DNA of 64,000 nt from Marinobacterium sediminicola (GTDB taxonomy: Bacteria; Pseudomonadota; Gammaproteobacteria; Pseudomonadales; Balneatricaceae), in the NCBI RefSeq assembly GCF_022343685.1, contig NZ_CP092123.1, positions 2,170,001 through 2,234,000 on the forward strand, in the 5' to 3' direction. Position numbers and translations under genes: made by a program. This document shows, in pieces, positions 25,846 through 33,757 of this stretch. Position 1 is the stretch's first letter. Each line of letters opens with the position of its first letter. The notes beneath the pieces are model-generated. The model worked only from the letters and a program-made list of their open reading frames with translations, did not search any database and was not told the DNA's origin.

Positions 25846-26668
25846 CACTCTGCATCCCTACTGCCCCTTTTGTTTCCAGCAGCACTCGACGGGCCGATGA
25901 GGGCGTTAGCAGCACCTGGCGAATCCGTGCCTGAACCTCGGGACACAGATGGCTGCTGACCGTGAACGGATCATAATGGATTGGCCGTGAGCGCCATAGC
26001 TCACGCAGATCCGAGCTGGCCGCCTCTCCACGGCCTATGTAGTCGTCCGCTCTGCGGCTGGATACGAAGGCCGCATCTACCGCCCCGGAAAGTACGGCTT
26101 CAATCGCACGATCATGGGAACCGGCATAGATCAACTTGCCAACATAGTCAGCCAGAACCACACCGGTTTCACGCTTGAACTCAGTCATCGGAATCAACGC
26201 CCCGGAGGTACTGCCGGGGTCGGTCAGCGCCACAGACCTATGCTCTAAATCGTGGATGGACTTGATGTTGACGCCGGTTCCAGTCAGCAGCAGCGAGTGG
26301 TAGTAACTGCCTTCTGGCGTAAATGCTCCCCCTTTGAAGCTGTATGCCGCCAACGCCTGCACCCCGGGGTCTCTGGACTTGGTCTGTATATAGGCAGCAG
26401 GCCCAAGTTCAGCCAGATCAACAGCCCCAGACAACACGCCTTCAATCACCGCCTGGTAGGAGTGAACCGAAACCGTCTGGACCGGGATGCCAAGCACACG
26501 CTGCAGCTCAAGGCGCAGGGGCTCGAACTCCTGATACTGCTGAACCAGACTCTTCTTTGGAATGGTGGCAAAATGCAGCACCTCCGGCTGTTTGCATCCG
26601 GGTTCGGCGATTGCCCACCCTGCTCCAGACAACAACATCACGATCAAAACCCGCACAATCAGTTTCAT
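25793..26668 (-). CDS. PhnD-like periplasmic binding protein coupled to the GGDEF-EAL protein
   Basis: A 291-residue PBP2/PhnD-type protein with a signal peptide (MKLIVRVLIVMLLSGAGWA, then IAEPG). Family features include HFATIPKKSLVQQYQEF near the start, LSGAVDLAELGPAAY in the cleft, and ALTDPGSTSGALIP. Its start overlaps the stop of the GGDEF-EAL gene by four bases (ATGA), so they are made together. No transport genes are nearby. The likely role is to bind a small anion-like ligand in the periplasm and report it to the membrane-bound GGDEF-EAL partner. The 3' end overlaps the convergent hybrid-kinase gene by 53 bases. Confidence 0.82.
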   Translation of the reverse strand: MKLIVRVLIVMLLSGAGWAIAEPGCKQPEVLHFATIPKKSLVQQYQEFEPLRLELQRVLGIPVQTVSVHSYQAVIEGVLSGAVDLAELGPAAYIQTKSRDPGVQALAAYSFKGGAFTPEGSYYHSLLLTGTGVNIKSIHDLEHRSVALTDPGSTSGALIPMTEFKRETGVVLADYVGKLIYAGSHDRAIEAVLSGAVDAAFVSSRRADDYIGRGEAASSDLRELWRSRPIHYDPFTVSSHLCPEVQARIRQVLLTPSSARRVLLETKGAVGMQSVSDEDYRWLEPLVRQLD

Positions 26669-29022
26669 ACGACCAGCTCCTGTTCAGGTTGTTGGCGGTA
26701 CTGCTGCACCTCTTCAGCATTCAGCGCCCGACTGAACAGATGCCCCTGGACCTCATCACAGCCGGCCAGTTTCAGATAAACCAGCTGATCGGGTGTCTCT
26801 ACGCCCTTGGCAGCCACCTTCAAACCCAGTCGCTGCGCCACGGAGATCGTGGCCGACAACAGGACGTTGTCGTCAAAACTGTTGCGAATATCACGGATGA
26901 ATGAACGGTCCAGTTTGATGCGACTGAAGGGCAGACGGCGAATTTCCTCCGGATCAAGCCCACTGCTCCCGAAGTCATCGAGCGTCAGCCCAATACCAAA
27001 CTCGCGCAGCTCATGCAGCTGCCCAAGATGTTCGGCTCCAAGCTGTTTCAGGTCACGCTCGTTGACTTCCAGCTCCAGCCAGGCGGGGTCGATCTCATAA
27101 CGTTCAATGGCGGCCTTGAGTTGACGACTCAATTCCGGCCCGTTGAGCATGGACAGGCTCACGTTGAGCGCAACAGGCACCATGGGCACCTGCTCAGCCA
27201 ACCATTGCATCAACTGTTCGCATGCCTGTTCCAGCACCTGCCGCGTCAGTGCCGGCATGAGCCCCAGAGACTCGGTCAGCGGCAGCAGCTGCGAGGGGGG
27301 CAAGAGTCCGAATTCCGGATGATCCCAGCGTACCAGCGCTTCAAAGCCACAAAGCTGATAACCGGGCAATGACAAACGGGGTTGCAGATGAATGCGCAGT
27401 TGCTGTTCAAGTACACCCGGTAGCTGCTGCTCCAGATCAGCCGCATTCAGCTCCTGATGGTTGAGGGCCGCATCAAAGAAGGCATAGCGCCCGCGCCCGG
27501 CACGTTTGGCCGTATACATTGCGATATCGGCATGTTTGACCAGAGTGTCGATTTCCATGCCATCCTGCGGCGACAGCGCGATACCAATGCTGGGGCTGGT
27601 ACTGAGCCCCGATCCCTGCAATTCGTCATATGGTGCGGAGAGGGCCGACACCAGTTCTCCGGCTCGGTGCTCGATATCCTCACGCCGCCGGACACCGGTC
27701 AGCATGAGCACGAATTCGTCGCCCCCAAAACGACTGATAATGTCACTTTCACGCAGCGTATTGTTGAGCCGTCGGGAAACCGACTGCAATAGCTGATCCC
27801 CCACCTTATGCCCCAGTGTGTCATTGATCGATTTGAACCGATCCAGATCGATAAAGACCACAGCGGCAAAACGCCCCTGGCGTTTGGCTCCGAGCAAATG
27901 TGAGTGCGCCAATTCAAGGAAAAGCCGACGGTTATACAGCCCCGTCAGGGCATCGCGCGAGGCTGCTTCCAGTGTCTTGCGATGCTCTCGCTGCAGCCTC
28001 TCCAGCAACGCCTGACTGCGTTGTTCCGAGTGCTGCAGCGCCCTCAGATGCGTTTCACGTCCGTGCATCATCCAAAGCAGCCAGCCAAGCCCAATCAATA
28101 CCACCAGGCTAAGCATCAGCACGGTAAAAATATAAATGGAACGCTGCTCTCGGTAGGGAGCCAGTATTTCGCTCTCTGCCTGACGCACCACTACGACGAA
28201 CGGGAAGGACTCCAAGTGATAAAAGAAACTGGCAAAGGGCTGCCCCCTTTCACGATCCAGAGCCGTAAGCTGCCCATGCCGCAGGCGCGTTCTCAGGATA
28301 ACACTGTTATCAAAGTTCCCTTTTGCCATGACCAACCCACTCTGATCCACTTGCGACAGCTCATCACCCGTGGAGGTCAGAATATGGATACTGGCTTGAG
28401 CGCCCAGATCGAGGTTCTGATAAAGCCTGAGCAGATAACCAAGGTCCAGCTCAAGCAAGAGGAATGAATGTTGGCTACCCGTATCCGCGGTATAGGGCAT
28501 CAGCAGAGGCATGGACCAGGGGTGTTGCCAGGCGCTGCGTGGCAACACCCATAAATCGCCGGAGCCCCTTGCATCGGGGTAACGCCATTCAGACTCGAGG
28601 TATGTCAGCGTTCCAGGCGAGGTGCTGTAACGCAAATGGCCAAGATCATCGTACAAACTGAGCCGGTTGAACACCGGATCCGACAATATCACCGCTGACA
28701 TGTCGGAGTTGACCCGCAGCTGCGCGTCCTGCTGAAAGCCCTGCACCAGAATACGCAGAGTTTTCGCACGATCCAGAACCTGCTCCAGATTTTCGGCCAC
28801 GATGAAGGACAGGTTGACCAAAGCCGTGGACTGCATGGCCAGTGCCTGCTCACGACTGTCCCTGAGTTGAATAAAGGTGAATAGCCAGACAATGCCAATC
28901 AGCAGCAGCGCGAATACTGCTACCCCCCACTGAGGAGCATTCAGCGATGCGGGATTACGTTCCAAAGGTGGATTCAAACAAACGTCCTGTTCAAGCTCGA
29001 ACTTTCGATCGACTGTATTCAT
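26665..29022 (-). CDS. Membrane-bound GGDEF-EAL protein with altered EAL site
   Basis: A 785-residue protein. A membrane helix lies at about 31-51, a periplasmic sensor loop follows (about 52-290), and a second helix sits near 297-317. The GGDEF domain is intact (RFGGDEFVLML), with an RESD inhibitory site five residues upstream, so diguanylate cyclase activity is expected. The EAL domain keeps FEALVRW, the Asn of NVSLSML, ELEVNE, DDFG and KLD, but the usual AEGVET reads AKGVET, replacing a conserved acidic residue with lysine. Phosphodiesterase activity is therefore doubtful. ATG at 29020-29022 follows a terminator by about 45 bases. The downstream PhnD-like gene overlaps by 4 bases and probably supplies the ligand-sensing partner. 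Confidence 0.92.
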   Translation of the reverse strand: MNTVDRKFELEQDVCLNPPLERNPASLNAPQWGVAVFALLLIGIVWLFTFIQLRDSREQALAMQSTALVNLSFIVAENLEQVLDRAKTLRILVQGFQQDAQLRVNSDMSAVILSDPVFNRLSLYDDLGHLRYSTSPGTLTYLESEWRYPDARGSGDLWVLPRSAWQHPWSMPLLMPYTADTGSQHSFLLLELDLGYLLRLYQNLDLGAQASIHILTSTGDELSQVDQSGLVMAKGNFDNSVILRTRLRHGQLTALDRERGQPFASFFYHLESFPFVVVVRQAESEILAPYREQRSIYIFTVLMLSLVVLIGLGWLLWMMHGRETHLRALQHSEQRSQALLERLQREHRKTLEAASRDALTGLYNRRLFLELAHSHLLGAKRQGRFAAVVFIDLDRFKSINDTLGHKVGDQLLQSVSRRLNNTLRESDIISRFGGDEFVLMLTGVRRREDIEHRAGELVSALSAPYDELQGSGLSTSPSIGIALSPQDGMEIDTLVKHADIAMYTAKRAGRGRYAFFDAALNHQELNAADLEQQLPGVLEQQLRIHLQPRLSLPGYQLCGFEALVRWDHPEFGLLPPSQLLPLTESLGLMPALTRQVLEQACEQLMQWLAEQVPMVPVALNVSLSMLNGPELSRQLKAAIERYEIDPAWLELEVNERDLKQLGAEHLGQLHELREFGIGLTLDDFGSSGLDPEEIRRLPFSRIKLDRSFIRDIRNSFDDNVLLSATISVAQRLGLKVAAKGVETPDQLVYLKLAGCDEVQGHLFSRALNAEEVQQYRQQPEQELVV

Positions 29023-29065
29023 AAGGCGACAGCAAAGCTAACACCCATGCATGACGTTTATATGA

Positions 29066-29091
29066 CAAAAAACGCGGCCCGAAGGCCGCGT
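29066..29091 (-). terminator. Rho-independent terminator of the coiled-coil lipoprotein gene
   Basis: On the minus strand ACGCGGCC-TTCG-GGCCGCGT followed by TTTTTTG is a textbook terminator with a TTCG tetraloop. It sits 23 bases after the stop of the gene at 29114-29536. Confidence 0.92.
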
Positions 29092-29113
29092 ATCAAAGAG
29101 GGAGGAATCGCTG

Positions 29114-29536
29114 TTATTTAGCTGTTTCGGACTCGGATTCCTGCTGCATGGAGTCGAGCTGCTCACGAGCATCCTGCTCCAGCTCTTTTGCCGCTTCAGA
29201 CGCTTTCTCGCCCAACTCACGAGCACCCTCTTCTGCCTTCTGGTAGGCCTCAATTGAGTCTTGCTTAACCTGCTCGCCTACTTCTGCGGCCTTATCGACC
29301 ACTTCGTCCGCCTTCTCCCGAAGACCTTCTTCGGTCTCCTTCATCACTTCACCGGCCGCCTGCAGAGTTTCACCTGCTTCTTTTTTCAGGGTATCCATTG
29401 CAGAAGGCTTGGAGGAGGACTCTTCAACCACCGGAGCCGCAGGCTGGTCCTCGGCTGCCTTCTGGTCATCACCACATCCAACCAGCAACACGGTCGATGC
29501 CAAGGCAACAGATCCCAGCATTTTATACAGGCTCAT
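29114..29536 (-). CDS. Small coiled-coil lipoprotein of unknown function
   Basis: A 140-residue protein starting with a lipoprotein signal (VLLVGC, lipidated Cys21) and a short Pro/Ser linker. About 95 residues follow that are rich in Ala, Glu, Lys and Gln, with no Cys, Trp or Pro in the second half. The pattern (KKEAGETLQAAGEV, VDKAAEVGEQVKQD, EGARELGEKASEAAKEL) is an 11-residue amphipathic repeat like that of apolipoproteins, LEA proteins and phasin-like stress proteins. ATG at 29534-29536 has AGGAG eight bases upstream; an ATG two codons earlier is too close to that site. It is monocistronic with its own terminator. I would not assign a function beyond a possible envelope or desiccation/osmotic role. 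Confidence 0.75.
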   Translation of the reverse strand: MSLYKMLGSVALASTVLLVGCGDDQKAAEDQPAAPVVEESSSKPSAMDTLKKEAGETLQAAGEVMKETEEGLREKADEVVDKAAEVGEQVKQDSIEAYQKAEEGARELGEKASEAAKELEQDAREQLDSMQQESESETAK

Positions 29537-29620
29537 ATTCATCGCTCCTTTTGAATTTCAACATGACAAGTGCTCCGCAGTATAAGGGATGGAGCTGAGC
29601 ACTGTCTGAACAACCACCCA

Positions 29621-30178
29621 TCAGATGGCCACGATCGAGAGTACGCCCAAAACCACGAAAAGGCCACAGGCCGACCAGCGAGCCAGGTTGAGAGGGATCC
29701 GTTGCATCAGCCAGTTACCGGCATAGGCAACAGGCACGTTGGCCAGCATCATGCCGATGGTCGTTCCCATGATGACCCAGAACAGACTGTCATAACGAGC
29801 GGCCAGGATGACAGTCGCCACTTGAGTCTTGTCACCGATCTCGGCGATAAAAAAGAGCACACAGGTTGCAATGAAAGCCCCGTATTTAAGAACGGCTGCG
29901 TCATCCTCGTCATCCTTGTCCGGAATCAGCACCCAGAGGCCAACGGCAATAAAGCTGAGACCAATGATCCAGGGCACCCAGTTTTCCGGAATCCACTGCA
30001 CCAGCCAGGCCCCAAGCCAGGCAGAAAGGCCGTGGTTGAGGAGGGTCGCTACGAAGATGCCAAGAATGATCGCGTTGCGCTGCGCAAAGCGAGCGGTCAG
30101 GAACAACGTCAGAAGTTGGGTTTTGTCACCGATTTCGGCGATGGCGACCGCGAGGGTCGAAGGCAAGAATGCGTCCAT
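29621..30178 (-). CDS. TMEM165/GDT1 family (UPF0016) cation exporter, probably for manganese
   Basis: A 185-residue membrane protein with two homologous halves, each with the family signature EIGDKTQ (Glu15 and about residue 111). Six hydrophobic helices are readable, with a charged cytoplasmic loop (PDKDDEDD) in the middle. Bacterial members such as MneA export Mn2+. The strongest support is upstream: the leader contains a yybP-ykoY type manganese riboswitch and a good sigma-70 promoter. The gene is monocistronic. The alternative, a Ca2+/H+ exchanger as in eukaryotic relatives, is less likely given the riboswitch. Confidence 0.92.
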   Translation of the reverse strand: MDAFLPSTLAVAIAEIGDKTQLLTLFLTARFAQRNAIILGIFVATLLNHGLSAWLGAWLVQWIPENWVPWIIGLSFIAVGLWVLIPDKDDEDDAAVLKYGAFIATCVLFFIAEIGDKTQVATVILAARYDSLFWVIMGTTIGMMLANVPVAYAGNWLMQRIPLNLARWSACGLFVVLGVLSIVAI

Positions 30179-30184
30179 TTAACG

Positions 30185-30365
30185 ATTTCCGGCGGGCTTG
30201 TTGATTCCATAAGACATCACACACCGGCCCGCCAGGACAGTGCGTCATGTCTCAGGTCTCATCAATCCCAAAATGGGACGCGACTGCCATGAGCTTGAGG
30301 CTCAATTATGTTGACAGCCACTCTACCGACAGTGGTCGGACAGAAGATTACTCCCCCAAGAGCGG
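30185..30365 (-). ncRNA. yybP-ykoY manganese riboswitch in the exporter leader
   Basis: On the minus strand the conserved yybP-ykoY pieces appear in order: CTTGGGGGAGTA (30349-30360), GTCAACATA (30307-30315) and GAGACC (30255-30260), with paired segments between them. This class senses Mn2+ and turns expression on. The likely expression platform is GGCGGGC (30227-30233) pairing with GCCCGCC (30191-30197), which ends 12 bases before the start codon at 30178 and could mask ribosome loading. The downstream gene is a predicted Mn exporter. Exact boundaries are approximate. Confidence 0.85.
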
Positions 30366-30370
30366 ACGCA

Positions 30371-30399
30371 ATAATAGCAGCAGGGTTTGTCACTGGCAA
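30371..30399 (-). promoter_or_regulatory. Sigma-70 promoter driving the manganese riboswitch
   Basis: TTGCCA (30394-30399) and TATTAT (30371-30376) on the minus strand are 17 bases apart, a near-consensus promoter. Transcription would start about 7 bases downstream, right at the first conserved element of the riboswitch. Confidence 0.75.
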
Positions 30400-30479
30400 A
30401 TTGCTCCCGACACTGGCCTGTCAGAATGACTCGGGTAGAATGACGGCATATCACAATGATGAAAAATGAAGGGTTTACG

Positions 30480-31016
30480 ATGACTGCACGACTGGGAACT
30501 GTTGCTTGCCTGATGCTCAGCCTGACTTTGGCAGGATGCCAGACCATCCCTATGCCCTTTGCAAACAAGCCTCAGCCAGCGCCTGAGCCGGTTGCCCAGC
30601 CGGAAGACCCTCAGCCTCTTGCACCCGAGACCGTTGAGGTCCTGCCCGCCAGCTCTGACCTGAATTGGGAGCCCAAGCTGGATCAGCCTATCGCTCAGCT
30701 GGAGGCCCAATTGGCGCTTGAAGAGACACAGCTGGCCAAGAACCATACGCTCTCGAGTATCGCCTACCTGTGGGATGCACAGCTTTACCTGCTGTTTCAG
30801 GATACTTTGGGCTACCTGCCAGAAGAGGCACAGCGTCATGAAGTCGAGTTGCAGAACCGTTGGCTGGACCAGCGCGCCGAAGCGATGACCCGAGCCTTCC
30901 TCAATGATGAGGATGGCGAAGTTGCACGTTTTGCAGCCGGTCAGGCATTTATAAGGGAAACCCAAAAACGTATTCAGGAACTGGAGCAACTGCGCAAGTT
31001 GATCGTTGTCCAGTAA
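30480..31016 (+). CDS. Lipoprotein of unknown function with a helical C-terminal half
   Basis: A 178-residue protein with a lipoprotein signal (LTLAGC, lipidated Cys20), then a Pro-rich linker (KPQPAPEPVAQPEDPQPLAP). The remaining residues are helical and charged (LEAQLALEETQLAKNH, TQKRIQELEQLRKLIVVQ). ATG at 30480 has AAGGG seven bases upstream; an earlier in-frame ATG would put eight residues before the signal. It is divergent from the Mn exporter leader. I recognise no family. A tether-like linker and coiled-coil tail suggest an envelope structural role, which is inference. Confidence 0.75.
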   Translation: MTARLGTVACLMLSLTLAGCQTIPMPFANKPQPAPEPVAQPEDPQPLAPETVEVLPASSDLNWEPKLDQPIAQLEAQLALEETQLAKNHTLSSIAYLWDAQLYLLFQDTLGYLPEEAQRHEVELQNRWLDQRAEAMTRAFLNDEDGEVARFAAGQAFIRETQKRIQELEQLRKLIVVQ

Positions 31017-31073
31017 CGCCCCTCGAAAAATAATGCATGAAGAGCGGGGACTGCTGTGCACACCCTGCACAGG

Positions 31074-31100
31074 GGGCTTGAGCCATAAGGGTTCAAGCCC
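31074..31100. terminator. Inverted repeat after the Pro-rich lipoprotein gene
   Basis: GGGCTTGAGCC and GGGTTCAAGCCC pair around a short loop. It lacks a following T-run, so it may be a weak or factor-dependent terminator or an mRNA-stabilising end. It lies about 60 bases after the stop at 31016. Confidence 0.45.
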
Positions 31101-31253
31101 TATCCACGGATAACACTCTCTTGCAGCACATTACGGTCAAATGCCTCGCTGTATCTCACCAATGAGATAACCTCACCGGTCTGATTTTGCTCTGCGTCAA
31201 ACTCTTGCGCTCAAAGACGCTGCAGTCATGGAAGCAGCATGTTAAGATTTTCT

Positions 31254-31272
31254 GCTAATGAGAATGCTTCTA
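31254..31272. promoter_or_regulatory. Fur-box-like site upstream of the dihaem peroxidase
   Basis: GCTAATGAGAATGCTTCTA matches the 19-bp Fur consensus (GATAATGATAATCATTATC) at 13 of 19 positions by eye and lies 18-37 bases upstream of the start codon. Iron repression of the peroxidase gene is inferred. Confidence 0.45.
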
Positions 31273-31290
31273 ATAATCAGGTATATCCAT

Positions 31291-32436
31291 ATGAAGGCAA
31301 TCCTGCTGCCGCTGACCTTCACCATCAGCCTGCTGTCTTTTGCGGTCAATGCGGGCACCCCCTTGACCGCCTCCTCGTCAGACAAGGCACAACTGGGCCA
31401 GCAACTGTTTTTTGATGTAAACCTGTCCCAAAACCGCAGCCAATCCTGCGCTTCCTGCCACTCGCCCGCCCGAGGGTTTGCTGACGACCGAGACGGTACC
31501 GAGCTGGGAGCCTCTCTGGGTGATGACGGTCACTCGCTCGGGGATCGAAATGCCCCTTCAGCCGGTTATGCCCTTTTCAGTCCCGAATTTCATCGCAAGG
31601 CCAGTGGTGAATGGGTGGGCGGCCAGTTCTGGGATGGACGTGCAGCGACTCTCGCAGACCAGGCCGGCGGCCCTCCCCTGAATCCGATTGAAATGGGCAT
31701 GCCGGACAAGGCTGGCGTTATCGCCCGTCTCAAGGAAAATCCGGAATATGTCCGCCAGTTTGACGCTTTCTTTGGTGACGGTATTCTCGACAACCCCGAG
31801 CAGGGCTATATCGCCATGGCTGAAAGCCTGGCAGCCTTTGAGAGGACTGATTTCTTCGCGCCCTTCGACTCCAAATATGACCGCTTTCTGCGTGGTGAAG
31901 CCAGGCTGAGCGATCAGGAGGAACTGGGACGTCTGCTGTTCTTCTCGCAGCAATTCACCAACTGCAACCAGTGTCATCAGTTACGCAAAAGTGCCCGCGC
32001 GCGGGATGAAACCTTTACCAATTATGAATACCGCAATATCGGCACCCCGGTGAATACCGAACTGCGACTGGCCAACGGTTCAGGCGCAAATGCAATCGAT
32101 CAGGGCCTGCTGAACAACCCGGTCGTAAACGATCCCGCACAGGCCGGCAAATTCAAGATACCGACCCTCCGCAACGTCGCTGTGACCGGACCTTACATGC
32201 ATAACGGGGTATTCAAGGATCTACGGACCGTCGTGCTGTTCTATGACAAGTACAACAACCCGACCCGAACCCTTAACCCTGAAACAGGCAAGCCCTGGGC
32301 GAAGCCGGAAGTGGCCGACAACCTTGCACTGAACGAACTGGAAAAGGGGCCAGCACTGGACGATGAACGTGTCGATGCGCTCGTTGCCTTCCTCAAGACA
32401 CTGACCGACCAGCGTTATGAGCATCTGCTCAAGTAA
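31291..32436 (+). CDS. Dihaem cytochrome c peroxidase / MauG family protein
   Basis: A 381-residue periplasmic protein with a signal peptide ending near VNAG (residue 21). It carries two c-type haem motifs, CASCH (53-57) and CNQCH (225-229). Family features include LFFDVNLSQNRSQSCASCHSP, GQFWDGRAATLADQAGGP and TPTLRNVAVTGPYMHNGVF-like sequence (here IPTLRNVAVTGPYMHNG). Members either reduce hydrogen peroxide or, like MauG, oxidise protein tryptophans; the sequence alone does not decide. I use ATG at 31291, since the upstream in-frame ATG overlaps the Fur-like site and would add a non-signal extension. A strong terminator follows. Despite the MauG likeness, QHNDH does not use MauG, so no link to qhp is claimed. 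Confidence 0.9.
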   Translation: MKAILLPLTFTISLLSFAVNAGTPLTASSSDKAQLGQQLFFDVNLSQNRSQSCASCHSPARGFADDRDGTELGASLGDDGHSLGDRNAPSAGYALFSPEFHRKASGEWVGGQFWDGRAATLADQAGGPPLNPIEMGMPDKAGVIARLKENPEYVRQFDAFFGDGILDNPEQGYIAMAESLAAFERTDFFAPFDSKYDRFLRGEARLSDQEELGRLLFFSQQFTNCNQCHQLRKSARARDETFTNYEYRNIGTPVNTELRLANGSGANAIDQGLLNNPVVNDPAQAGKFKIPTLRNVAVTGPYMHNGVFKDLRTVVLFYDKYNNPTRTLNPETGKPWAKPEVADNLALNELEKGPALDDERVDALVAFLKTLTDQRYEHLLK

Positions 32437-32457
32437 CCCGCTCGCCTGCTGATCAAA

Positions 32458-32490
32458 AAACAGGTCCCGGCCAAATAAGGGGCCTGTTTC
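32458..32490 (+). terminator. Rho-independent terminator of the dihaem peroxidase gene
   Basis: AACAGGTCCC pairs with GGGGCCTGTT and runs into TTTC. It lies 22 bases after the stop codon and upstream of the purC promoter. Confidence 0.8.
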
Positions 32491-32514
32491 GTTACCGCCC
32501 ATGACCCAACCTTG

Positions 32515-32523
32515 TGCTAGAAT
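32515..32523 (+). promoter_or_regulatory. Extended -10 promoter element for purC
   Basis: TG-C-TAGAAT (32515-32523) is a strong extended -10 located about 60 bases before the purC start. A clear -35 is not seen, as is common for extended -10 promoters. I see no convincing PurR palindrome. Confidence 0.5.
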
Positions 32524-32583
32524 CGCGCTATTCATGTCTGCCCATGATGGCTGATCAATCCAAGCTACAGGACCTGTAACACC

Positions 32584-33687
32584 ATGAGCCTCGCGCAATC
32601 CGTTCTGGCCGTAAACAACGACCTGCCGATCCGTACCGACCGCCCCGTTCACAGCGGCAAGGTACGTTCCGTGTACTGGCTGACCGAAGCGGACAGCCGT
32701 CGTCTGATTGAAGAAAAGGGCTATGATGTTGCCCTTGATGCGCCGCTGGCGATCATGGTGATCAGCGACCGCATTTCCGCGTTCGACTGCATCTGGCACG
32801 GTGAAGGTGGTCTCAACGGCGTACCGGGCAAAGGGGCCGCACTGAATGCGATCTCCAATCACTGGTTTGGCCTGTTCCGTGAGAAAGGCCTGGCCGACAG
32901 CCACATCGTTGATATCCCGCACCCCTTCGTCTGGATCGTACAGAAGGCCCGCCCGGTGATGATCGAGGCGATCTGTCGCCAGTACATCACCGGCTCCATG
33001 TGGCGTGCCTACAGCAAGGGCGAGCGTGAGTTCTGTGGCATCACCCTGCCGGAAGGTCTGCAGAAGGACCAAAAGCTGCCCGAACTGCTGATCACGCCGT
33101 CCACCAAGGGCATTCTGCGCGGCATCCCGGGCGTTCCTGAAGCGGATGACGTTAATATCACCCGCGCCAATATCGCCGACAACTTCGCAGCTTTCGGCTT
33201 CCGCTCGGCTGATGACATCGCTCAATACGAGAAGCTGCTCAAGGAAGGCTTTGGCGTGATCAGCGATGCTCTGGCCGAGCTGGATCAGGTCTTCGTCGAC
33301 ACCAAATTCGAGTTCGGCTACGTCACTGATGCTTCCGGCAACGAAAAGCTGATCTACATGGATGAAGTCGGCACACCGGATTCCTCCCGTATCTGGGACG
33401 GCCCAGCCTATCGTGATGGCAAGGTTATCGAGAAGTCGAAAGAAGGTTTCCGTCAGTTGCTGCTCAACCACTTCCCGGATCCGGACATCCTGCTCAACAA
33501 GGATCGCATGCCGGAACGTGAAGCGCTGGCCCGTGACAACGCCCTGCCGACCGAGGTTCTGATGGACGTGTCCCGCACCTATCTGGATATCGCCGAGAAG
33601 ATCGTTGGCCACAGGATCGAGTTGTCGGAGAACCCGAAAGCGGAAATCATTGAGATCCTGCGCGACCAGTACGGCCTGATCGACTGA
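32584..33687 (+). CDS. purC: Phosphoribosylaminoimidazole-succinocarboxamide synthase (SAICAR synthetase), long form
   Basis: A 367-residue SAICAR synthetase, which joins aspartate to CAIR with ATP in de novo purine synthesis. Signatures are [10 protein letters not shown] (ATP loop), [37 protein letters not shown] and [13 protein letters not shown]. The length is that of the eukaryote-like long form found in several marine gammaproteobacteria, not the 237-residue E. coli enzyme. It is a single-gene unit with its own promoter and a strong terminator. Confidence 0.97.
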   Translation: MSLAQSVLAVNNDLPIRTDRPVHSGKVRSVYWLTEADSRRLIEEKGYDVALDAPLAIMVISDRISAFDCIWHGEGGLNGVPGKGAALNAISNHWFGLFREKGLADSHIVDIPHPFVWIVQKARPVMIEAICRQYITGSMWRAYSKGEREFCGITLPEGLQKDQKLPELLITPSTKGILRGIPGVPEADDVNITRANIADNFAAFGFRSADDIAQYEKLLKEGFGVISDALAELDQVFVDTKFEFGYVTDASGNEKLIYMDEVGTPDSSRIWDGPAYRDGKVIEKSKEGFRQLLLNHFPDPDILLNKDRMPEREALARDNALPTEVLMDVSRTYLDIAEKIVGHRIELSENPKAEIIEILRDQYGLID

Positions 33688-33705
33688 TCTGTTCCACAGA
33701 TGACA

Positions 33706-33738
33706 AGGGCCGCCTGTCCATTCGACCGGCGGCCCTTT
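33706..33738. terminator. Bidirectional terminator between purC and the M48 protease gene
   Basis: GGGCCGCC (33707-33714) pairs perfectly with GGCGGCCC (33728-33735), with TTTG after the right arm and a CTTGTC run after the reverse arm. It can serve both purC and the convergent protease gene. Confidence 0.85.
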
Positions 33739-33757
33739 GTATATTGGAGCTTTACAC

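Noticed and set aside
31291-32436. Dihaem peroxidase as MauG for amine dehydrogenase maturation
   Set aside because: QHNDH uses QhpD and QhpG, not MauG, and no methylamine dehydrogenase genes are present.
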